Origin: Kiloniellales bacterium
GTDB lineage: Bacteria > Pseudomonadota > Alphaproteobacteria > Kiloniellales > JAKSBE01
Direction: 5' to 3'
NCBI GenBank assembly: GCA_030067055.1
Contig: JASJAL010000291.1
Span: forward strand, 1-5,294
Length of the DNA: 5,294 nt
Numbering within the stretch: position 1 is the first letter of the stretch; each line of letters begins with the position of its first letter. The notes beneath the pieces were generated by a model. It was not told the origin of the DNA. It was given only the letters and a program-made list of their open reading frames with translations, and ran no database searches. The position numbers and the translations under genes were made by a program. Shown here piece after piece: positions 1-5,294 of this stretch.

Positions 1-1448
1 TCGAAGGCGACCTCCAGGACCAGGCCGGGCTCGACGGCGCGCACCGGGCCGAAGCGCTCGGTGGTGTGGTCGCGCACCCACTTGTCCAGGCGCTTCAGCT
101 CCTCGTCGGTGAAGCCGAAGTAGGCCTTGCCGACCGGCACCAGCTCCTCGCCCTCCGCGCCGGCCCGCCAGGTCCCGAAGGTGTAGTCGGAATAGAAGGA
201 GGAGCGCTTGCCGTGGCCGCGCTGGGCGTACATCAGCACGGTGTCGAGCAGCAGGGCGTCGCGCTTCCACTTGAACCAGGGGCCCTTGGGGCGTCCGGCC
301 TGATAGGGGCTGTCGCGGTGCTTCAGCATCAGGCCCTCGATGCCGTTCCGGCGGGCCTCGGCGCGCAGGGCGGCCAGGTCGTCCCAGCTCTCGAAGGGCA
401 CCAGCGGCGAGAGATCCATGCGCGCCGGCAGGGTCGCCCGGTACCAGGACTCGAGCGCGTCGCGCCGTTCGGCCAGATACAGCGGGCGCAGGTCGCGCTC
501 GCCCTCATGCAGCATATCGTAGAGCCTGAGATGCGCCGGATGGGCGTCGAGCAGCTTGGCGGTCACCGACTTTCGGTTCAGGCGCTGCTGCAGGTCGTTG
601 AAGGGCGCGACTTCGCCGGCGCGCAGGACCAGCAGTTCGCCGTCCAGCACCGCGTCGAAGTCGGCGGCCTCGATGATGTCCGGAAAGGTGTGGCTGATCT
701 CGTCGCCGCTGCGCGAGAACAGCCGGGCCTGGCCGCCGCCGGCGGCGAGCTGGACCCGGATGCCGTCCCACTTCCACTCCGCCAGGTAGTCGGCCGCTGA
801 GAGCTTCGCCAGGTCGGAGTCCTCCAGCGGGTTGGCCAGCATCAGGGGATGAAAGACGGCGCGACGGTCGATCTCGGGCTTGGGCGCGCGGCCCTCCAGC
901 CAGGCGAAGAGCTCGGTGTAGGGCGGCTCGAGCCCGTGCCAGATCTCTTCGATCTCGCTGAGGTCGGCACCGCGCCACTCGGCCAGTCCGGTCTTGGCGA
1001 GGCGGGCCGAGACCCCGATCCTGAGCCCGCCGGTGATCAGCTTGAGCAGGGCCCAGCGACCGCCGGAGTCGAGCGCGTCGAGCCAGCCTTCCAGCAGGCC
1101 CGGCACCTGGTCGCGCTTGGCCTCCCGCAGGGTCTCGACCACCTCGGCCAGGTCCGGCGGCCGATTGGCGCCGGGGCGCTGCGGCCAGATCAGGGCCACG
1201 GTCTCGGCCAGGTCGCCGACGAAGTCGTAGGACCAGCGGAACAGCACCGGGTCGACCCGGCTCTCGACCAGGGCCCGGACCTGCCCGGCCTTGGCGGCGC
1301 GGAAGGACAGGGCGCCGGTCAGGGCGGCCAGGGCGTAGCCGCGCTGCGGATCCGGCGTCGCCTCGAAGTACTGGGCCAGGTGGCGCAGCTTGCCGTTGCG
1401 CGCCGGGGTGAAGACCAGGCGGTCGAGCAGCTCGGCGAAGGGCTTCAC
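1..1448 (-). CDS. ATP-dependent DNA ligase, bacterial LigC / cisplatin damage response type (3' end cut by window edge)
   Basis: This ATP-dependent DNA ligase seals nicks through an enzyme-AMP and a DNA-adenylate intermediate. The reading frame is open from a GTG at 1446-1448 to the left edge and gives 482 complete codons. An N-terminal DNA-binding domain covers about residues 1-200 (FTPARNGKLRHLAQYF near the start). The adenylation domain follows: motif I KWDG with the AMP-accepting lysine at K226, motif Ia SRSGDE (245-250), motif III DGE (269-271), motif IIIa YDML (310-313), motif IV EGLMLK (371-376) and motif V KWKRD (393-397). The OB-fold begins after about 400 and is cut at LEVAFE, so motif VI and roughly 50 residues of a ~530-residue family member lie off the window. 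The GTG start is supported by a GGAGG seven bases upstream and by a four-base overlap with the nuclease stop. The overlap implies one operon and coupled translation. It is distinct from the NAD-dependent replicative LigA. Family assignment is confident; the damage-response role is known from relatives only. Confidence 0.96.
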   Translation of the reverse strand, partial: MKPFAELLDRLVFTPARNGKLRHLAQYFEATPDPQRGYALAALTGALSFRAAKAGQVRALVESRVDPVLFRWSYDFVGDLAETVALIWPQRPGANRPPDLAEVVETLREAKRDQVPGLLEGWLDALDSGGRWALLKLITGGLRIGVSARLAKTGLAEWRGADLSEIEEIWHGLEPPYTELFAWLEGRAPKPEIDRRAVFHPLMLANPLEDSDLAKLSAADYLAEWKWDGIRVQLAAGGGQARLFSRSGDEISHTFPDIIEAADFDAVLDGELLVLRAGEVAPFNDLQQRLNRKSVTAKLLDAHPAHLRLYDMLHEGERDLRPLYLAERRDALESWYRATLPARMDLSPLVPFESWDDLAALRAEARRNGIEGLMLKHRDSPYQAGRPKGPWFKWKRDALLLDTVLMYAQRGHGKRSSFYSDYTFGTWRAGAEGEELVPVGKAYFGFTDEELKRLDKWVRDHTTERFGPVRAVEPGLVLEVAF

Positions 1449-2506
1449 GCCGCGCCCTCCCCCGGCTCGCCAGACTCGTCCCCGCCCTCCTGCTCCTCCT
1501 CGCCGCGGCCGAGCAGGGAGAGCGCGCGGGCCGCGAAGCCGCGGCCGCGAGCGTGGTGGACCAGGGCCTCCTCGTTGCCGTGGGTCACCCAGACCTCGGG
1601 CGCGCCGACGTCTTCCAGGGTCCGGGTCAGCTCGTCCCAGTCGGCATGATCGGAGATCACCAGGGGCAATTCGGCGCCGCGCTGGCGGGCCCGCTGGCGC
1701 ACGGTCATCCAGCCCGAGGCCATAGCGGTCAGCGGCTCGGGCAGGCGCCGCGACCAGCGGTCGTTGAGGGCCGAGGGCGGCGCCAGCACGATCTCGCCCT
1801 TGAGCTCGGCCTTGGCAAGGCCCATCGCCGGACGCAAATCGCCCAGGGAAACGCCAAGCTCTTCATAGAGTTCGGCCAGCTTCTTCAGGGCACCGTGAAG
1901 GTAGATCGGACGGTCGTAGCCGGCCGCGCGCAGCAGCCCGATCAGGCGCTGTGCCTTGCCGAGGGCGTAGGCGCCGACCAGCAGGCAGCGTTCGGGGAAG
2001 GTCTCGCGGGCGTGCAGCAGCTTGCCGACCTCTTCGGCGTCGGGCGGATGCCGGAAGACCGGCAGGCCGAAGGTCGCCTCGGTGATGAAGACGTCGCAGG
2101 GCACGACCTCGAAGCCGGCGCAGGTCGGATCGGGCCGGCGCTTGTAGTCGCCCGAGACCACCACCCGCCGGCCCTGCCATTCCAGCACCGCCTGGGCGGA
2201 ACCCAGGACGTGACCGGCCGGCGCGAAGCCCACCGCCACGCCGCCGATGTCCTGGCGTTCGCCGTAGGCCAGAGGCTGGTGCTCCTTGCCGGCCGCATCG
2301 CCGTAGCGCGCGCGCATAATCGCCAGGGTCTCGGGCGTCGCCAGCACCGCGTCGTGGCCGGGCCTGGCGTGGTCGGCATGGCCGTGGGTGATCACCGCCC
2401 GCGCCACCGGCCGCGCCGGATCGACGTAGAAATCCCCCGGCTCGCAATAGAGACCCTTCGGGGTTACTCTGAGCCAACCTTCCGCTTTGCTAGGACTGAC
2501 GCGCAT
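1445..2506 (-). CDS. Ligase-associated DNA exonuclease (metallo-beta-lactamase/beta-CASP fold)
   Basis: This 353-residue predicted metal-dependent DNA nuclease belongs to the SNM1/Pso2-like beta-CASP branch of the metallo-beta-lactamase superfamily, the type encoded next to bacterial ATP-dependent ligases. Visible metal-site motifs are HGHADH (41-46), the AGHVLGSAQ segment with H99, SGDY with D120, TEATFG with E143, SDHAD with H287 and VTHGNEEA with H309. This set is complete for a two-metal site. The N-terminal GLYCEPGDFYVDP segment is typical of the subfamily. The last ~20 residues are an acidic Glu/Gly-rich tail with no motif, probably disordered. The ATG at 2504-2506 is the only usable start: an in-frame TGA lies seven codons upstream, and no other start codon falls between it and the conserved N-terminal motif. 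GGAAG lies nine bases upstream. The stop overlaps the ligase GTG (GTGA). It likely trims ends before ligation as part of the Lhr/ligase/exonuclease/phosphoesterase repair set; that role is inferred from relatives. Confidence 0.95.
   Translation of the reverse strand: MRVSPSKAEGWLRVTPKGLYCEPGDFYVDPARPVARAVITHGHADHARPGHDAVLATPETLAIMRARYGDAAGKEHQPLAYGERQDIGGVAVGFAPAGHVLGSAQAVLEWQGRRVVVSGDYKRRPDPTCAGFEVVPCDVFITEATFGLPVFRHPPDAEEVGKLLHARETFPERCLLVGAYALGKAQRLIGLLRAAGYDRPIYLHGALKKLAELYEELGVSLGDLRPAMGLAKAELKGEIVLAPPSALNDRWSRRLPEPLTAMASGWMTVRQRARQRGAELPLVISDHADWDELTRTLEDVGAPEVWVTHGNEEALVHHARGRGFAARALSLLGRGEEEQEGGDESGEPGEGAA
1456..1460 (-). promoter_or_regulatory. Shine-Dalgarno of the ligase gene
   Basis: On the minus strand GGAGG sits seven bases before the GTG at 1446-1448, inside the last codons of the upstream nuclease gene. 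It fixes the GTG as the ligase start and, with the GTGA overlap, points to coupled translation of nuclease and ligase from one message. Confidence 0.8.
2492..2495 (+). promoter_or_regulatory. Shine-Dalgarno of the HIT gene
   Basis: AGGA on the plus strand lies nine bases before the ATG at 2505-2507 and favours this ATG over the in-frame TTG at 2487, which the AGGA itself would follow. It lies inside codons 4-5 of the divergent nuclease gene. Confidence 0.55.
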
Positions 2507-2924
2507 GCCAACCGACTTCCAGCTTCACGAACGCCTGGCGGCGGATTGCGTTCCGGTGACCAACGGGCCGCTGTCGCAGATCCTTCTGATGAAGGACGCC
2601 AACTTCCCCTGGCTGGTCCTGGTGCCGCAGCGCCCGGGCTTGCGCGACTTCCACGACCTGGAGCCGGCCGACCTGGCCCTGGCCACCCGGGAGATCGTCG
2701 CCGCCAGCCGCGTCTTTGAAGATAGCCTGCAGCCGGACAAGATCAACGTCGCGGCCCTGGGCAACCAGGTGCCCCAGCTGCACGTTCACGTCATCGCCCG
2801 CTTCCACGACGACCCGGCCTGGCCGAAGCCGGTCTGGGGCGTCCTGCCGCCCAAGGAGTACGCGCCGGAGACGCTGGCCGCGCAGGTCGAGGCTTTCCGG
2901 AGCGCCTTGGACCTCCGGCTCTAA
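2505..2924 (+). CDS. HIT-family (histidine triad) protein
   Basis: This 139-residue HIT-fold protein belongs to a superfamily that hydrolyses or transfers nucleoside-monophosphate groups (Ap4A-type hydrolases, AMP-lysine and AMP-DNA deadenylases, GalT). The signature is at QLHVHVIAR (91-99). The histidine expected to be the nucleophile (H93) and the following H95 are present, while the first triad position is Q91 instead of His, which I believe is usual for this bacterial subgroup. Other typical segments are FPWLVLVPQRPG (34-45), QPDKINVAALGN (76-87) and a Trp-rich end, DPAWPKPVWG (103-112). There is no signal peptide or membrane segment, so it is cytoplasmic. The ATG at 2505 is chosen over TTG 2487 because of the AGGA nine bases upstream and because the family normally starts just before a QLxxRLAADx segment, seen here. 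It diverges from the nuclease-ligase operon with overlapping start codons. Substrate unknown; a dinucleoside polyphosphate is the default guess and an adenylated DNA end an alternative suggested by the neighbours. Confidence 0.92.
   Translation: MPTDFQLHERLAADCVPVTNGPLSQILLMKDANFPWLVLVPQRPGLRDFHDLEPADLALATREIVAASRVFEDSLQPDKINVAALGNQVPQLHVHVIARFHDDPAWPKPVWGVLPPKEYAPETLAAQVEAFRSALDLRL
2516..2520 (-). promoter_or_regulatory. Shine-Dalgarno of the exonuclease gene
   Basis: GGAAG on the minus strand lies nine bases before the ATG at 2504-2506. It is located inside codons 4-6 of the divergent HIT gene, so the nuclease leader is the antisense of HIT coding sequence. No convincing -35/-10 pair could be assigned by eye. 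Confidence 0.55.
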
Positions 2925-2937
2925 TGTCGTCTTCTCT

Positions 2938-3018
2938 GCTGTCATCTCCAGGCTCGACCCGGACATGCTTCGAGCTGCCGGCACCATCGATGGCCTGATC
3001 AAGCCTGGCCATGACAGC
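2938..3018. repeat. Imperfect dispersed palindrome with 29-base arms (REP-like)
   Basis: The left arm 2938-2966 begins GCTGTCAT and contains CCAGGCT. The right arm 2990-3018 contains AGCCTGG and ends ATGACAGC. The arms are reverse-complementary over 29 bases with about seven mismatches, around a 23-base spacer that itself holds GCTTCGAGC. The outer eight and an inner seven pairs are perfect. GTCAT...CAGGCT(T/C)GA...ATGAC matches the look of dispersed palindromes between genes in many Alphaproteobacteria; that is recollection of a general pattern, and copy number cannot be seen in one window. It starts 14 bases after the HIT stop, so the RNA hairpin may also protect or end the HIT transcript, although no T run follows. 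Confidence 0.7.
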
Positions 3019-3062
3019 GGGTTAAACGATGACGTCGAAGCAAACTGGCAAGCAACGCGCCG

Positions 3063-3082
3063 CTAGGGCGTGAACCCATAAA
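3063..3082. mobile_element. Possible insertion-sequence end remnant
   Basis: The word CTAGGGCGTGAACCCATAAA at 3063-3082 resembles terminal sequences I associate with decayed IS elements in alphaproteobacterial intergenic regions. The call rests on resemblance only. No matching inverted copy, transposase or target duplication is visible in the window, so at best it is a solitary end. Confidence 0.25.
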
Positions 3083-3269
3083 TCTGAACCGGCAAAGCCG
3101 CCCCAGCGAGTGTCCGGGTTTGAAGGGGAATCGGACTTTTGCTAGCGCGCCTCAGAAAGAGCAAAAAATGACCCGAAGCAGACTTTAGTTGAAGGCTGGC
3201 ATTGCATGGTACACGACCAATCGGATGCGGCTCACTAACTGTTCTAGGTGGAGGTCTTGGTCGGGCTAG

Positions 3270-3476
3270 ATGGGGACTACTTTGGACGCTGTCGATAGGG
3301 TCAACGTCTTCACCGCCCGTACCGCCGCATGTCGCGCAACGGGCGGGCTGCGCCCCAACCCGTTTTCCGGCACTAGACTGCTCCACCTCCTACGCGTCGA
3401 GAAGCACTAGCAGGCTATCAAGATTACCGACTTCGAACGCCGCCAAATGAAAGCGCTCCGTGCCGAGCTGGGTTAG
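3270..3476 (+). pseudogene. Possible gene remnant broken by an in-frame amber codon
   Basis: From ATG 3270 one frame runs 46 codons to a TAG at 3408-3410, then 21 further codons to a TAG at 3474-3476. The second piece (QAIKITDFERRQMKALRAE) has the charged, helical look of a real protein C-terminus; the first piece (DAVDRVNVFTARTAACRATG) is less convincing. There is no clear Shine-Dalgarno and I do not recognise a family. It may be the tail of a decayed gene or chance. Two longer open frames overlapping this stretch (minus 3063-3386 and plus 3202-3450) look less protein-like. Confidence 0.2.
3338..3366 (+). terminator. Terminator-like hairpin
   Basis: AACGGG (3338-3343) pairs with CCCGTT (3359-3364), with an inner GGG/CCC after a small bulge, around a short CTGCGC-type loop, followed by TTTT (3363-3366, partly in the stem). 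It is weak and has no obvious gene ending just before it on the plus strand; the HIT stop is over 400 bases upstream. Confidence 0.25.
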
Positions 3477-3509
3477 GGAACGAGATCCAGACTGGGCTGG
3501 TTAAGTGCA

Positions 3510-3531
3510 CTTCGAGGGACAGATTTCGAAG
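3510..3531. repeat. Small inverted repeat downstream of the sialidase-like gene
   Basis: CTTCGA (3510-3515) and TCGAAG (3526-3531) form a six-pair stem around a ten-base loop, about 26 bases past the TAA of the minus-strand gene. There is no T run on either side, so a role as terminator is doubtful. Confidence 0.3.
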
Positions 3532-3556
3532 CGGACGATCCAGCAGGTCCCAGATT

Positions 3557-5294
3557 TTACCCTTCACGGCGAACCTGCAGGCATGCGATGACCATGGTGC
3601 CAGGATTGCTGTGCTCGATGCTGCCCTGCCGGTCGCCCGCGGTGCTCACGGATTGATGGCCGACGACCCCATCGCCGTTCTGGAGCCCACTACCCCGGTT
3701 GAGGTCGAACTCGCCGCCCTCCACGAATCCGTCTGCTATCTCGAAACTTCCGCGTTTCCTAGCCGTGCCGGCAAGGATAAGCGCGTCGCCGGCAGGCACG
3801 GAACGAAATGGGTGACAGGCAACCCGCGTGCCGACTTTGGTGGCGCCCGTATCTTTGTCGCCGAACGGATCTAGCGGATCGACATTCGCCAGGAACACGC
3901 TGGCGCTCTCCCAGTTATCGGGCCGGTTTGGATCCCAAGTAATGGTGAACTGCTCATCCGCGGCCTGCGCAATATCGTCCTCGGTCAAATAGAACATCGC
4001 GATGTAGGTCCGCTTATCCTTTTCCTTTTGATCGCGCTCGAGCAGTTTGGTCATGGTCCGGCCGCCGTAGCGGACCTCGCGGGGATCCTTGAATCGGGAA
4101 CCGTTCTCGACGTAGTGGAGCGTGAACAGGAGCAGGCGATTGGCGCCCGGCTCGGGCTCGTGCTCTAGGCCCTGCTTCCAAAGGCCAATCGAAACGGGCG
4201 GCTGTTGCTGGACCTCGAAAATCGTCGCGGCGATATGCTGTTCGGGCCGTTCTGCGGTCGCCCAGTAATAGACCGTGACGATCTTGCCGTCGGGTCGCAC
4301 GAAGGCGCGGGGGTAACCGAGATCGACGTCCCCGAAGGCATCGGGGCCGACGAAGTCGTCACGCAGCCGGCTCTCGAGGCTCCAGGTTTTGCCATTGTCG
4401 GCGCTCACCTTGGCCGAAATACGCGAGACACCTTGTGGCTCTCGAACCCCGTAGATGCAGACCAGATCGCCGCTGGCGAGACGAACCAACGCCGGCGGAT
4501 TGCCATTGCGCTCGCCGGTGCTGTCGACTTGCGCCAAACTCGACCAGCTCCAGCCATTGTCGTTCGACCGGTAGCACTCGATCCAGTATGAGTTTCGGTC
4601 TTTGCGGCGGGTGCAGCATACCAGCGCCGTATCGCTGACCCGGACCGTCGATGGCATGACATTTCGGTCGACATCGAAGGGGTCCAGGAAAGAAACGACA
4701 TTGAAACTGGCACCGCCATCACTGGTCTTGGCCATGTAGACGTAGTCTTCTGTGAAAATGACCTCTTTTCTCGAGGACATGAAGAAAAGCGCTTCATTCG
4801 ATGAATTGACGATGTAGTCCGTGCGCGACGTGAACTCGTCGCCGGCGACCGGCGAGTCGCTGAACAACGTGCCGAAGTGGTATGGTCCGGGCCAGGTCTG
4901 CCCGCGATCGTACGAAATGTAGAATGCTTCGTTCTCGTCGCGAACTCTCAACGCAAAATCTGGATGGGCAAAGTCAATGCTCCCGGGTGCCGGGCCCGGT
5001 CCACCGAGGTTAAGGTCCGTGCTGGTCCAGGTTTCGCCGCCGTCGATCGAGCGGGCGAGCATCAAGTTCGAAGGGGGAGCCCAGTTGTGGCCCTCTTTCT
5101 CCTCGTAGACGGCCTTGAAGAAGCCAACGAGGATTTCCGCACCCCATTGCCACGTTTGCGCTCCGTTGTTGGCCGGCCACGCGCTGAACTTACCGGCTTC
5201 GTACTCGACGACATTGTGGGACACAACATCGATCGGGACGCCCAGGCTCGCCAGACGGGCGCGTGAGGGCTCGAGGACGGCCTCATCCGGTGAG
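3557..5294 (-). CDS. Sialidase-like BNR/Asp-box beta-propeller protein with C-terminal beta-rich domain (5' end cut by window edge)
   Basis: The minus frame is open from the right edge to a TAA at 3557-3559. Counting from the internal GTG at 5222-5224 (555 codons), five Asp boxes (S/T-x-D-x-G-x-T/S-W/F) lie at 59-66 (SIDGGETW), 104-111 (SYDRGQTW), 167-174 (TSDGGASF), 220-227 (SNDNGWSW) and 274-281 (SADNGKTW). Their 45-63 residue spacing marks successive propeller blades of the exo-sialidase superfamily. The segment FSAWPANNGAQTWQWGAEILVGF (two parts, 13-35) is typical of bacterial BNR proteins. After about 345 comes a different beta-rich domain (RLLLFTLHY, VRYGGRTMTKL, ASVFLANVDP, GHQSVSTAG) that ends the protein and resembles adhesion or carbohydrate-binding modules. 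The 23 codons before the GTG are open and protein-like and no Shine-Dalgarno precedes it, so the true start is beyond the window and any signal peptide is unseen. Catalytic residues could not be confirmed, so the substrate is unknown and it may only bind glycans. Base use is lower in GC than the repair genes. Confidence 0.8.
   Translation of the reverse strand, partial: SPDEAVLEPSRARLASLGVPIDVVSHNVVEYEAGKFSAWPANNGAQTWQWGAEILVGFFKAVYEEKEGHNWAPPSNLMLARSIDGGETWTSTDLNLGGPGPAPGSIDFAHPDFALRVRDENEAFYISYDRGQTWPGPYHFGTLFSDSPVAGDEFTSRTDYIVNSSNEALFFMSSRKEVIFTEDYVYMAKTSDGGASFNVVSFLDPFDVDRNVMPSTVRVSDTALVCCTRRKDRNSYWIECYRSNDNGWSWSSLAQVDSTGERNGNPPALVRLASGDLVCIYGVREPQGVSRISAKVSADNGKTWSLESRLRDDFVGPDAFGDVDLGYPRAFVRPDGKIVTVYYWATAERPEQHIAATIFEVQQQPPVSIGLWKQGLEHEPEPGANRLLLFTLHYVENGSRFKDPREVRYGGRTMTKLLERDQKEKDKRTYIAMFYLTEDDIAQAADEQFTITWDPNRPDNWESASVFLANVDPLDPFGDKDTGATKVGTRVACHPFRSVPAGDALILAGTARKRGSFEIADGFVEGGEFDLNRGSGLQNGDGVVGHQSVSTAGDRQGSIEHSNPGTMVIACLQVRREG

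Larger units (their letters stand above)
2925..3556. other. Gene-poor, lower-GC intergenic region between convergent genes
   Basis: About 630 bases separate the convergent stops of the HIT gene and the sialidase-like gene. No reading frame here looks like a functional protein. It holds a long imperfect palindrome (2938-3018), an insertion-sequence-end-like motif (3063-3082), short inverted GTCCG/CGGAC words (3112-3116 and 3132-3136), a hairpin followed by four T (3338-3366), a short broken frame (3270-3476) and a small inverted repeat (3510-3531). By eye it is less GC-rich than the repair genes to its left. The pattern fits stepwise accumulation of repeat and gene debris between two transcription units that end here. 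Confidence 0.75.

Noticed and set aside
66..1649. Plus-strand open frames (66-800 and 849-1649) opposite the ligase
   Set aside because: They mirror the codon pattern of the ligase, have low-complexity Gly/Ala/Gln-rich products and no motif. The ligase motifs on the other strand are unambiguous.
2487..2504. TTG 2487 as HIT start, adding six residues
   Set aside because: The AGGA site at 2492-2495 is correctly spaced for ATG 2505 and would lie inside the gene if TTG were used; the family N-terminus fits the ATG.
1553..2719. Plus-strand open frame of 388 codons across the nuclease gene
   Set aside because: It is the antisense of the nuclease gene, which has full metal-site motifs, and it runs into the HIT gene in a wrong frame. 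Long antisense frames are expected at this GC content and it has no recognisable domain.
2490..3002. Minus-strand open frame of 170 codons opposite the HIT gene
   Set aside because: It is antisense to the complete HIT fold and extends into the palindrome; no family resemblance and no start signal.
3063..3386. Minus-strand open frame of 107 codons in the intergenic region
   Set aside because: The product is compositionally odd, spans the repeat scraps, ends inside the IS-end-like word and has no Shine-Dalgarno or recognisable domain. It is more likely chance coding across debris.
3202..3450. Plus-strand open frame of 82 codons in the intergenic region
   Set aside because: No start signal and no protein-like pattern; it overlaps the slightly more plausible broken frame in another phase.
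2925..3556. CRISPR array, tRNA or riboswitch in the gene-poor region
   Set aside because: No regularly spaced direct repeats, no cloverleaf-like sequence and no recognised aptamer core; only inverted repeats are seen.
3611..5266. Plus-strand open frames (3611-3874, 4205-4591, 4877-5266) opposite the sialidase-like gene
   Set aside because: They are shadows of the five-Asp-box gene, with no motifs of their own.

Overview
The window looks like chromosomal DNA from a GC-rich alphaproteobacterium, probably of the Rhodospirillales type. Three things suggest this: the high G+C of the left half, the ligase-plus-nuclease repair pair, and a degraded GTCAT...ATGAC dispersed palindrome of the kind common between genes in that class. 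This placement is inference from gene families and style; there is no rRNA or marker gene to fix it.

Left part (1-2924), compact and GC-rich. On the minus strand, a beta-CASP metallo-beta-lactamase DNA nuclease (ligase-associated exonuclease, 1445-2506) is translationally coupled through a GTGA overlap to an ATP-dependent DNA ligase of the bacterial LigC/'cisplatin damage response' type. The ligase runs off the left edge without its last ~50 residues. In related genomes this pair belongs to a four-gene DNA repair cluster with an Lhr-type helicase and a metallophosphoesterase; those would be expected beyond position 1. On the plus strand a HIT-family (histidine triad) nucleotide hydrolase/transferase (2505-2924) diverges from the nuclease with no intergenic space: the two ATG codons overlap by two bases in GCATGC, and each Shine-Dalgarno lies in the other gene's coding sequence. 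Because the HIT family includes the DNA deadenylase aprataxin, a functional link to the ligase (repair of abortive adenylated ends) is a testable idea, not a conclusion.

Middle part (2925-3556), about 630 bases without a convincing gene and visibly less GC-rich. It starts with an 81-base imperfect palindrome just after the HIT stop, followed by a possible insertion-sequence end, scraps of what may be other dispersed repeats, a terminator-like hairpin and a short possibly decayed reading frame broken by an amber codon. It reads as an accretion zone between convergent genes.

Right part (3557-5294), minus strand: one large gene, open at the right edge, for a sialidase-like (BNR/Asp-box) beta-propeller with five visible Asp boxes, followed by a C-terminal beta-rich domain. 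Its base composition is more mixed and lower in GC than the repair genes, so it may have a different history. No CRISPR array, tRNA, rRNA or intact mobile element is visible.
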